A stretch of DNA of 34,378 nt from Rodentolepis nana (Eukaryota; Platyhelminthes; Cestoda; Cyclophyllidea; Hymenolepididae): positions 1 through 34,378 of the forward strand of contig UZAE01012663.1 of assembly GCA_900617975.1 (NCBI GenBank). Direction: 5' to 3'. The notes below the pieces were generated by a model. It was not told where the DNA came from, searched no databases, and worked only from the letters and a program-made list of their open reading frames with translations. Each line of letters opens with the position of its first letter. The stretch's first letter is position 1. Below, piece after piece: positions 11,861 through 21,139 of the stretch. A program made the translations under genes and the position numbers.

Positions 11861-11896
11861 TTCATTCTCTTATCTCAGCTGTTTATCTCGCCATGC

Positions 11897-12522
11897 CAAG
11901 TTCAAGGCCTTGTCGATGTGTACAACTAAGCGTTAATAGATTTAATCAAAATCTTATTTCATCAACCTATTTAATATTGAAATTCGACTTCATATGCGCA
12001 GAAATAAGTTGTGAATGGACTAACATGCTACTTAGCCACTTAAGTAGTTTCCATTAATTCACGGAGAGTAACACATAAAATAACACTCCTTCACTGCTTG
12101 TAATGGCATATAATTAGAACTATATACTGGTGATGAAACATCCAAGTTCGTCATTAACATTTATAAGATATGAATCATAAGGATTTCCTTTTGAAGTTCA
12201 AGTTAACACTTTAAAGAGCTAAATGCGGTTGTTTGGATTCAAGCATAGTATGGTTTTTCATATTTGTCATTTTTTTCGGCACGCTGCCTTAATACATTTG
12301 GCTACAAATATCGACAATATAAAAGTGCCGTTCGATATCGGCTTGAATATATGCATGTTTAGATCAATTAATCCCATGCAATAGACCAATTATTTAATTT
12401 ACCATTTTAATGGATAGTTGAAGTGAGCATATCTTAATATATTTCTTACTGATCATAGATTTTCAGGGTTCTCTATATATTCGTAGTCAATTTTCACATT
12501 AATATTATTGCCATATATTTTC
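11897..12522 (+). repeat. Family P copy, mostly identical to 2164-2732
   Basis: Bases 11907-11953 are only loosely similar to 2117-2163. From 11954 to 12522 I find no difference from 2164-2732. The identity ends at an N. The abrupt step from a diverged to an identical match within one repeat copy points to gene conversion or an assembly join, not to old repeat homology. Confidence 0.85.
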
Positions 12523-12523
12523 N
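12523..12523. other. Single N: sequence gap or forced join
   Basis: The only ambiguous base in the window replaces 372 bases present in the matching region (2733-3104). It therefore removes the end of the flank plus the terminal repeat and the first 293 bases of mariner B. Confidence 0.98.
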
Positions 12524-13451
12524 CTTAAAAGAAAGGCAGTGTCAAAATTGGTTTGGAAGATTTCTTTCCGGTGATTTTTCACTGAAGAATTCACAACGAT
12601 CTGGCCGCCCAGTCGAAGTGGGTGAAACACATATCAAGGCCATTATCGATTCAAATCGTCACAGCACAACACGAGATGATATTGCAGAGAAGCTCAATGT
12701 GTCGCATACATGCATTGAAAAAATTAAAAATCCTCAGCTATGTCAAGAAACTTGATTTATGGATCCCTCACCAGCAGTTAAAGGAAATTCATTTGACGCA
12801 ACGGATTAGCATCTGTGATTCGGCGCTACTGAAACGCAATGAGAATGATCCATTTCTGAAGAACCTAGTTACTGGCGACGAAAAGTGGATAGTATATAAC
12901 GATGTTACTCGCAAGAGATCATGGGTGAAGCAAGATCAACCAGCCCAAACAGTATGAAAAGCAGAGATTCAGCAAAAAAGGATTATGCTGTCAGTCTGGT
13001 GGGATCACAAAGGAATTTTGTATTTTGAACTCATGCCGCAGAACCAAACAATAAATTTAAATGTGTATGTTGAAGAACTCGAAAAACTGGAGGATGCAAT
13101 TGAAGATAAGTGGCCGGCATTATCAAATCGGCGGAAGGGTGTTGTTTTCCATCATGATAACGCAAGGCCCCTCCCCCCCACACATCTTTGGTTACTCGGC
13201 AAAAATTATTGGAACTGGGTTGGGATATTTTGTCACACCCACCATATAGCCCTGACCTTGCGCCTTCGGATTACCATTTGTTTCGTTCCATGCAAAACTC
13301 TATAAATGGTAAAATTTTTAACAACGCAGATGATGTCGGATCACACCTAATTCAGTTTATTAATAGCAAAGACCAGACATTTTACGAACGAGGAATTTTA
13401 CTCTGCCAGAAGGATGGAAAAAGGTTATCGACAAAAACGGTTAATATCTAA
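12524..13451 (+). pseudogene. Mariner transposase pseudogene (copy B)
   Basis: This carries the transposase from the middle of the DNA-binding half onward (RQCQNWFGRF). It has every lesion of copy A: the A-run frameshift, the TGA at the end of DQPAQTV, the C-rich insertion after HHDNARP and the lost T before the C-terminus. TGDEKW and PYSPDLAPSDYHLF are still visible in separate frames. Start codon and promoter are absent because of the gap at 12523. Sharing all lesions with copy A means the two derive from one dead sequence, or are the same sequence assembled twice. Confidence 0.9.
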
Positions 13452-13533
13452 TTACATAAAGTTATATTTTTAAACAAAAATCCCGAATTTGCCTTCTTAT
13501 TTGAAATCGGCAATGACATAGTTGCCAACCTAG
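12524..13533 (+). mobile_element. Mariner transposon, copy B, missing its 5' part
   Basis: This is equivalent to 3105-4114 of copy A, with one internal substitution seen (13359) and two differences in the last ten bases. The 3' terminal inverted repeat ends in ccaacctag, followed by TA at 13534-13535. The right flank is family P and unrelated to the right flank of copy A, although the left flank is identical to that of copy A. Confidence 0.93.
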
Positions 13534-13535
13534 TA

Positions 13536-13728
13536 AATGAAATATGGACAAATATTAATTTCCAATCGAGGGGCAAGTAATCAGTCTTGAAGGCTAAATT
13601 TGGTTTTCCTTGGAAAATTGATAGAAAGATAAATATATTCTCTGGACTGCAGTCATTAGTTTATTTGGCTGCCAATTGTGACAACATATTTTTGCCTATA
13701 TTGCACCTATATGTTTTATTTTTGACAT
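13536..13728 (+). repeat. Family P fragment between mariner B and a LINE head
   Basis: The reverse complement aligns with 25850-26036, including a tttgtccatatttcatt block, a gattacttg block and the stem-loop (13649-13672, gcagtc/ggctgc). Both copies continue from the stem-loop through ttttgaca into the 5' end of a LINE. Mariner B and the mariner at window position 1 sit at the same TA of this repeat. Confidence 0.75.
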
Positions 13729-14238
13729 GAGTGCAGGATAGACCTTCATCGGACAGCTTATATTCATCTGGCGAAAATTTTATTACTGGGTATTTGACTT
13801 TGGTTTATTATGATTAGCTTGAAACCTAGCAATAAGAGAAATCGCCTTCGTCAGGGTGAATCCCAACGCCTACAGACCCTTCAGTGGACTGCTGAAGGGA
13901 TATCACAGAACATGAAGACCCGAATTCAGAATATCCTTTTTACTCATGATATAGACATATTCACAAGCATGGGAGCAAATCTTTTGGATGACAAACTCAA
14001 ATACTTCCGATTGCTAGGTTACACCTTTTACCTTCTCCCTAAATTCCGGTCAGTCGCAAGTGGATTTCTGATTGGAGTCAAAGAAGGAATCACATCACAT
14101 AACGATCTAATCAAGAGTATGGATTCGACGTAAGAGATATACGAAATTATTCGTTTAGGTGTTTGGTAAAGTCAATACCACTTCAATAATCCACTTCAGA
14201 GTAGCCCCAAATTTGATCTTTTGAGCATCTTACACAAA
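13729..14238 (+). mobile_element. LINE 5' fragment (leader and start of endonuclease)
   Basis: The plus-strand copy begins with a decayed version of the leader seen at 33607 and 34026 (gataga, ttatattcat and ggcgaaaa blocks remain, but P3 and the 3' strand of P1 are deleted). It continues through the ORF start at 13810 into the endonuclease. Homology ends near 14238, where family P begins. A deletion and stop follow the EIIRLGVW segment. Confidence 0.85.
13810..14170 (+). pseudogene. LINE endonuclease N-terminal fragment
   Basis: The reading starts MISLKPSNKRNRLR, then LQTLQWTAEGIS (the first strand of APE-type endonucleases, usually LQWNAEGI). Next come DIDIFTSMGAN, where other copies read FTIMEAN with the glutamate that normally binds metal, and YLLPKFRSVASGFLIGVKEG. 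A TAA after DST at 14131-14133 and a further stop after GVW near 14167 break it. The loss of the Glu (EAN to GAN) alone would probably inactivate the nuclease. The matching ATG in the copy at 33504 supports this start. Confidence 0.85.
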
Positions 14239-14269
14239 GCTGAAAAATATCAATATTTAACAAAGGCAC

Positions 14270-15764
14270 ACAGATAAATAAATTAACAGGCACTCATAAA
14301 CACCAAAACATCACTTCTTTGCAAATTTATATGCGGTGATTTATCCAAAATGCAAATATTAGCCTTATGAATGAGAGTATTTTAGGTCGTAATAACAAAG
14401 TTCAATAAAATTGGCAAGCTTATAAAAGAAGTTTAGTGTTGAAAATCAAAAGATTTCTTAAAATTACCAAAAATAAGATATTTTATTGATCTCACTTGGG
14501 ATTATGTTTTTTCCTTAAATATATATTTCGCTACTTTTGAATTGAAAAGGATCGTGTAAAAATCTGGAGAAATATGAAATTGGATTTGGTTGGGAAGGTA
14601 TGTTTTTCAATTCCGTTTGAGAATGTTGCTGATTTGTCATTCCAATTACTTTAGTGTGTGGATACACCATAGACTTAATAGAATTATATAGACATTGACA
14701 TCTACCAGCTTTAATTTGCCATAAACTTTTAACCATTAAATTATGTTAATTACTCGCGCCATTTCGTTTCTACTTGATCTGATTTTATCTCGATCAAGCC
14801 ACACCTTTGCATTATTTTGTCAACTTTAAAGGCTAAAAATTACTTTTGAATAAAAGAAAGCGTTGCAATGGTTTAAAAATTTTGCTAGTTAATTAATTCA
14901 GAAAGAGCACCTCTTTTAAGATACAGTGTTAATTAATATGCGGAAATAAATCTAAATCTAAAATGCTTAAGCTCTTTTGATCGACATTCATTTCCAACAT
15001 TGGTATCATATGTCGTTATATCAATGCGTATTTAACTTGGCAATCATATAAATGAAATGTTGTGATTAATGCGAAATATTTTTTAAAATCGCCGGAAACA
15101 AGATATTTTTATTTATCTCAATTGGGATTATAATTTTTCTTTAAATATATGCATGTATTTTGCTAATCATAAATAAAAAAGATCGTGTAAAGATCTTAAA
15201 AAATATTGAATAGGGTTTGTTAAGGAAGGTATTTTATTCAGTTCTGATTGAGTATGTTCCACATTTGTCATTCCAAATAACTTTAGTGTGTGAATACACT
15301 CTAGACTAAATAGAATTATATAAATATTAGCTTCTACCAATTTTATTTGCCATACATATTTAACCATTCCATCCTTTGACCTTTCAATTTAGCCTTTTAA
15401 TGAAAATTAAAAATTTTAATTTTTGAAATGTTTGTAAAAATATTTGTGTTTTGAAAAATTATTATAAAGTTAATGTGTCTTTAGCGCGAAGATACAAATC
15501 TCAAACCGTTTCTAGTCAATAAATTTCCTTCCTGGTCTGCATTTTGTGATTATAACGAATTATACAGTGAACAGATAATTATATGCTGCCTTTTGTTTTC
15601 ATCCCATTTTATTTAAGAAAATGTTAATTTTTTTACTGCATGTGTGAAATATTACTTTCTGAACTCAACAGTGTCATCACTACACATTGTTTTGAATTCG
15701 CTTCCTGTTCAATTTGCCCCTCATTTTACATTTACGTTTAACTTGTAAGGAAGCTATCATAAAG
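14270..15764 (-). repeat. Family P, long copy
   Basis: This aligns with about 415-1220 of the copy at the window start (aattggcaag, gtttagtgttgaaaatc and aagatattttattgatctca blocks). Within it, 14270-14720 and 14880-15370 look like two diverged passes over the same stretch: both carry an aaaataagatat or acaagatatt block, a tttaaatatat block, a gatcgtgtaaa block and a tttaaccatt block. It is non-coding. Confidence 0.65.
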
Positions 15765-16110
15765 CTTACTTATTTTGCCAAAATTGGCAGCCAAAGTATA
15801 CAATGGCTGCTAGTTGGAAATCAGCGCGATACAAAACTTTAAAAGTGCGAACTATCACATTGAGTTCCTTTCAATTGATTACATAAATTTTGAACGCAAA
15901 TAAGGTTTATCATCCATATTTCTTCCATTTGGAATCCGCGAGTGTATAATGGATGCTCCAGTACTGGTATATTTCCGTAATTATATGCGAACATTGAATT
16001 GGTCATTTCAATGCATGTGAATTTAATTTACATTAGGAAATGGAAGTAAATTATATCGCAATTTAATGTGAACTAATGAGTAAAATATTCATCTAACCTA
16101 TAAACCAATT
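15765..16110 (-). repeat. Family P continuation with stem-loop
   Basis: It starts with the stem-loop at 15787-15810 (gcagcc/ggctgc). It continues through a ccagtactggtatatttcc block near 15960 and a gaatttaatttacatt block near 16020, which match reverse-complement landmarks of the copies at 2198-2360 and 19060. Confidence 0.6.
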
Positions 16111-17004
16111 TTTGTTGATAGAAATCACTGACAGCCAGATATTCCAGTATATTTCCATTGAAATTCTATCTTTACAGAGGTGGAACTAGAGCCTTTGCTA
16201 ATTCTGTTCTGTATGTTCTTGTAATTTTATTTTCAAACTTTTGCAAATAAGTATAATTAACTAGTTCATATGATAAAGTTTGCGTTCAGGTTTCCGTTTC
16301 ACTATTTTCTCGGAACAGTGTGTGAAGTGGATCAAGTTGAGCTGCTTTAAGCTATTTCTAATGTCCAGTGCAATGTTAACCTGAATAATTAGATTACAGT
16401 CTATGGTCCAGTTGTTCCATAACTCGATACTTCTTAGGTTAAAATTGAATTACGTTCGTCTGCATTTAGCATTTTTCAGATAAGTGATTGAAATAAGCAT
16501 GTCACTTTTTATTTTGCCAATATTAATTCATGTAGGCATGGTTGATGCATTATATATTCTTCCGCAACAGTAAATAGCCTTCACATTTTACCACTTCAAG
16601 CCTTTAATGAATGACATTTACGCAAATCTATTCGTGAACAAGTGAAATCTACGTAAATGACCTAGAAGTAACTTAAATGAATCTAATTACATTTCATAAA
16701 TTGTTTAAAATGTAGCATTCAACACGCAGAAGCAAACCCAATTTTTATTTGTGTATTTTTCAGTAGTTTAACAATATCATTATCGTTACTATTGTGAACA
16801 TGACTTAAACCCTTTTAAATTGAATGGAACAGTGTATAACCCAAGAAAAAATGTCTTTCCAACAGCCTCATCAAAAGAAGCAGTTCAAATTCTGAGAATT
16901 CAAAAAGAGTGCAAGAAGATGTGGAGACGTGGAGAACATCCAACTTAGCATTCACTTAGTCAATAATAACCTGCGTGCAACTAACGGTTAATTTGGTAGT
17001 CAAA
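16111..17004. other. AT-rich DNA, nothing recognised
   Basis: There is no supported gene or transposon in this 0.9 kb stretch. Confidence 0.4.
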
Positions 17005-17050
17005 TACTACGATGATGACGACAACGACGATGATGATGATGTTAAAAGCA
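17005..17050 (+). repeat. Acidic-codon tract resembling the end of the 17316 frame
   Basis: Read in one frame this encodes YYDDDDNDDDDDVK. That parallels YYYDYDDDDDDDDKK at about 17443-17490 in base sequence as well as in protein. The mixed GAT/GAC codon pattern is similar in both. It may be a partial exon duplication 437 bp upstream, or an independent GAY microsatellite. Confidence 0.5.
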
Positions 17051-17315
17051 GATCGGTGTTTACAGCTGTAATATTCAGTCTTAGGAGTGCAGCCTTGAAA
17101 TTAATCGGTTGCCGTATAATCACCCAACAAAGCGTTTCATTCTAAGCCATTGTAAAGGTTTAGGGGTTTTTGTCGTTTGAAGGTGTTTGCATGTGATTTC
17201 CATATGTACGCACTTTGCATTGAATGATAATATCAATCAAACAAAACATTACAAAGGCTATCTGCTCAATTTACAATCTCTAAGGAAAAACCTGATTATA
17301 GTTAATTTTCCACTC
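17050..17315 (+). repeat. Family P fragment with stem-loop
   Basis: Homologous to 4950-5215, with a stem-loop at 17089-17112 (gcagcc/ggttgc, one G.U pair). The homology stops right where the acidic frame begins. A longer open frame starting at 17187 is formed only by reading through this repeat. Confidence 0.65.
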
Positions 17316-17510
17316 ATGCTTGAAGAAGGTGCTACGGAAGAGATAATGACGGAAGGACCTGCCACTGATGAATTAATTGAATTTACTACAGAAGAAGAAG
17401 TAGTCACTGATGAAGTGACTGAAGGTGTTACTGATGGTGATTACTATTACGATTATGACGACGACGACGATGATGATGATAAAAAGGGCAAGCAAAGCAT
17501 ACGACCTTGA
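17316..17510 (+). CDS. Acidic low-complexity open frame, possible terminal exon
   Basis: This is a 64-codon frame from the ATG at 17316 to a TGA at 17508-17510. It is rich in Glu and Thr (ATEEIMTEGPATDEL, EEEVVTDEVTEGVTDG), then ends in a Tyr/Asp stretch (DYYYDYDDDDDDDD) and a basic tail (KKGKQSIRP). The upstream in-frame codons back to 17187 are repeat DNA, so the true start may be a splice acceptor (for example the AG at 17299-17300) or the ATG at 17316. No family is recognised. Similar acidic stretches occur in secreted matrix proteins, but that is only a resemblance. No other exon or clear AATAAA was found nearby. The base composition and regular TE/TD periodicity differ from the surrounding DNA, which is the main reason to list it. 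Confidence 0.4.
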   Translation: MLEEGATEEIMTEGPATDELIEFTTEEEVVTDEVTEGVTDGDYYYDYDDDDDDDDKKGKQSIRP

Positions 17511-17773
17511 TATCCATATGAGAGACTTCGCCACCACTTTAAACATTGTAACTCCCTCTTCTCAAACATAGATCGAGATGTCCCTTATATAAATCGAAAT
17601 TTTGCTTCCATTTACTACTGTATTAAAAATTTGCTTTAGGTCTTACTTTTAATAAGATTGTCTATTCCTTCATTGCTTAGTTCGTAAGATATTAAAATTC
17701 TGGTGGAGACCAGTATTGGTGGTTAGTTAGCTGAAGAAGTGCAAAGTCGTGCATCTGAAACACATTGGCGCAA
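17511..17773. other. Unassigned DNA downstream of acidic frame
   Basis: It could be a 3' untranslated region of the acidic frame. No canonical polyadenylation signal is visible close by, and nothing else is recognised. Confidence 0.3.
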
Positions 17774-18028
17774 TATTTATTTATTTATTAATTTGGAATG
17801 GCAGACCATTTGTTAATTATCGTTAGCCTTTAGCTGACTTCGCACTTTGTAGTTTGTAGAAACATCAAAGTGGAAAAAGTGGAGAGTGGGGAAAAGTAGA
17901 GTGATTCAAAGAAGTTAAGTAGACAGGCAGACACAAAGGCAGAGAAAGGGAAATATGATTACGGTGAAAGCGGAAAACCATGACATACAGTGAGGTAATA
18001 ATAGTTAGAAGTCAGGATTCTACTAATA
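17774..18028 (-). mobile_element. 5'-truncated LINE-derived short element
   Basis: The reverse complement parallels 34098-34345 throughout: a gacttctaa start, cctcactgtatgtca, a pyrimidine-rich middle, gtgcgaagtcagctaaag, gtctgcc and a TAAA-type tail. It lacks the ribozyme head. It sits inside family P sequence whose right part (tacaaaatatt onward) is the same segment that mariner C interrupts elsewhere. Confidence 0.8.
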
Positions 18029-18029
18029 A

Positions 18030-18380
18030 GTACAAAATATTAACCTATCATGCAAATTATATGTAATATTATAATTGTCTACCTTCGCAGAAGAAAACAT
18101 CAATTTCATTCGATAAAGATACTCATACGCAAGCAAAAAGTTTTATTAATTAATCTTTCTTTCCATAATTAGTGACTTAGAGACTTTGGTGAATTATATT
18201 CAAATATTTTACGACATCAACATCACTGCTCAACGAAAAACTTGTGGATTCGTTTGGCACATAAGAACGGTTATAATCCAAATTATACAAATTTACCATT
18301 TGACTGCATTACAAATGCATTTTACTCGAATTTCATTCTTTAAGCAAAATCAACGAATTGCCCTTTCAAAATAACGACTC
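18030..18380 (-). repeat. Family P segment, direct duplicate of 19130-19480
   Basis: Bases 18040-18360 align with 19145-19465 in the same orientation, with roughly 80 percent identity by eye (attcgataaagat, catcaacatcact and tttaccat blocks). No target duplication or terminal repeat was seen. Frames within it are not conserved between the two copies. Confidence 0.7.
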
Positions 18381-19014
18381 GACATGTAAAATGCTTGCAA
18401 TTAACAAAATGTCGAAGTTGCTGTTCTTTTGCACTTTTCGATATTTAGTTGTACCAAAGTCGTATAAGTGCATTAGATCCCCCTCAGTTCCTTATCGATT
18501 ATTAATTAATACACATTTGAGAAACAAATTGACTCAATTAAAAACTCATTTAAAAGTGCCAAAATGTGAAATTCGGAACGATAATTAGTCTGGCCAGAAT
18601 TTGTACCCTAGTTGATTCATTTATTTTACAGGCGCAGTATTGGCGTACTTGTTTGGTTTTGACTACTCAAAATTAATATAAGTAACAGTAAATAACTTTG
18701 ACAACAAACGTGATAATTTAGTTCATTTATTAAATTATACATTTATGGCTTTCGATAATTCGCACCCTGTTGTTAACTATTATGAATAAAAGTCTTAGAT
18801 TTTTTAAAAATAAGCTATTACTGAATTATGGCGATATGTTATGAATCGGACACAACAAGTTCGCTTAAATGAAATAAATTACAATTTCTTTAAAACAAAT
18901 TAAAATAGAGATTTATTTAATGAAAGTTAATAGTGGCACAAAGCATTTGAACTTACCTTTAATATCAGAATATAATATGAGCTGCGGATGAAAGAGACAT
19001 TGTAAATTAATGGA
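18381..19014. other. AT-rich DNA, nothing recognised
   Basis: There is no supported gene. The 76-codon frame at 18358-18588 begins in repeat sequence and has no recognisable domain. Confidence 0.35.
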
Positions 19015-19480
19015 ATCTAACTGAGTGGCTGGGTAGCAAGTTCGTCCGTGCTTGGTTCATTTCAATGTGCTACGAGTCGATTTACATTGGATATTTGAAG
19101 TAAATTATTTCTCAGTCTAATGTAAGCTAATGAGTACAAAATATTCACTTCCCTGCAAATTATGTGTAATATTAAAATCGTCTATATTATCAGAAGAAGA
19201 AAACATCAATTGCCATTCGATAAAGATATTCATACGCAAATAAAAATGTTTATTTTATTAATCTCTTTTTTATAATTAGTGTCTTTGAGACTTTGATGAA
19301 CAGTCATTCAAATATTTTATGAAATTAACATCACTTATCGACGAACAACTTGTGAATTCGTTTAGCTCACAAGAACGGTTTTAGTCTAAATTATACAGAT
19401 TTACCATATGACTGCATTACAAAAGCATTTTACTTGAATTTCATTCTTAAAGTCGAGCCAACGAATTGCTGCTTGGGCAT
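19015..19480 (-). repeat. Family P copy
   Basis: It starts with the reverse complement of the actaacatgctacttagcc landmark, runs through a gatttacattggatatttga block (compare 4310) and ctgcaaattatgtgtaat, and then the 18040-18360 duplicate. Confidence 0.65.
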
Positions 19481-20229
19481 ATTAAAAATAACAACCCATT
19501 AATTTGCATTTTGAAAGCTCATGGATCGCTGATAATATATGTTATTTCAATGTCTCGTAATTGAGCAAGTAGTGAAGGTATGTGTTATACGATGCAAAAT
19601 GCATGGTTTTTGCATATATCAATGAACAAATATATCATTAGCAAAACGTCCCTATAACACGGTTAGTAAAACATGCATTTAATTAACATGTTAGAAAAAC
19701 ATAGAAATATTTTATTTCTGGTTAATTTAAGCAGAATTCTTAACTTTCTTTATATGTGAAAAATATGGAAATTTAAACGATGAGAAGCCATTATCATAGT
19801 ATATAGTCTTTGATGGATAAACAAACACAAGTTGAAAATATTTCCTGCAAAATGTATAAAATTAGCAATGGGCCTTTTAATTTTTTAGATTTCATTTCTT
19901 TTCAATTAAATTTCAGTATTGCTATGAAAAAATCAGATCTAACCACGAAGAAAAATCTGCAGCATATGAAATACCATATTATTTACATTATTATACAATA
20001 AAATACAATACAATATTATTTAATTAAGTATAATTGAATTTGAAATAAGTGCAACGGACCCAAATTTCAATTTTTTACTCAAATGTATAAATTTTGAAGT
20101 CATTCACGGGTGTGGGCAAATCAATGCACCCGTTAAAAAAAGCTCACTGTTAAGCAAGTATTGATTAGATAAAATAGCATAAAATACTTCAAATCAGGCT
20201 TTCGGGAGCATAATTTGAGGTGGCATTGG
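19481..20229. other. AT-rich DNA, nothing recognised
   Basis: There is no supported gene or repeat. The 63-codon frame at 19810 has no recognisable features. Confidence 0.35.
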
Positions 20230-21010
20230 ATACTCCACACTTTCACTATAGTTTCGGGCATGAAGTCTTGAAATTTATAGGCAGTTTAAAGAACTATTAA
20301 TAAAGTCAATTCGATTATTTTGAAAGAGCGAGTTGTTGAAAAGGTGAATTAATAACTTTGACATCAGACAAGAACGCAGCTTGTTGTCGTAGCCAGTCAT
20401 AGCCTTCACATAATGTTCTATGAACGCAAAAATAACAAAACTTGTGACATGATTTGAATAGTCCATTGCAACAGCACAATTAAGTTAGTAAACCAAAATT
20501 TAATGAAGGTCAAGTGAATCGAAGTTTTATAAAATAAATTTAGTTTCATGAGACGTAAATATATCGTGCCTAACCAATATTGCAGTAAAATCCTATTTGA
20601 AGTGAGTAAATGACTTTTTCAGAAAATATCGTCAACATGTGTCAAAGAGGGAACTCTGAATCTCTGAAAAGACATCAGAGTTGCAATGGCTAACTGTTTT
20701 AGCACAATAAAATATCTTACGTTCTTTGTTATTGCAAGTAATATCCAACGTACAAGTCATCAATTCACTTAGATTCTTTTCCCAATAACTTTTGTTAACG
20801 TGAAGAAAAGATTTATGTATTATATTAAAAGAAATACTTGACCCATCACATGTGAACCGGTGATTTCCAATAATAAATTTCCATAAATTAATTTTTTCGA
20901 TGCAATAAACCAACAACCAGATAAGTCGTTATCGAAAAGTCATTTTTCTGGTAAAAATTAATATCAAAAATCGGCTTCATGTGCACTAAAATAAGTCATG
21001 AACCGAAAAA
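20230..21010 (+). repeat. Family P copy
   Basis: A decayed version of the stem-loop lies near 20250-20285. Bases 20460-20640 align with 7470-7680, and 20925-21005 carry the ttatcgaaaa and cttcatgtgcac landmarks. The order and spacing match the copy at 7017-7900. Confidence 0.6.
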
Positions 21011-21139
21011 AATCATGGCTAGATTAGATTTAGCAACAGCTCTAATTATAATGAAGAAAAGATATCAATGGAAAGCATGGGAAAATGTCTGGTTATCAGT
21101 GATATTCATCAACAGAATTATACTTTGCAGGACAAATTA

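Larger units (their letters stand above)
11193..11888 (-). mobile_element. LINE 3' fragment (RNase H end, C-terminus, 3' UTR)
   Basis: This is a 5'-truncated copy on the minus strand. It ends in a TAAA-type tail at its left edge and a 3' untranslated region matching 28990-29080. The coding part covers the end of RNase H and the C-terminal zinc-finger region. It stops abruptly at about 11888 inside RNase H, where family P sequence begins. It contains a 69-bp direct duplication (see repeat entry). Confidence 0.9.

Noticed and set aside
17187..17315. Upstream extension of the acidic frame back to 17187
   Set aside because: This part is family P sequence homologous to 5075-5205, so the frame is continuous by chance. 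The supported part starts near 17316.
20632..20916. 94-codon minus-strand frame
   Set aside because: It lies within family P, has no recognisable motif and is not kept in the related copy at 7680.
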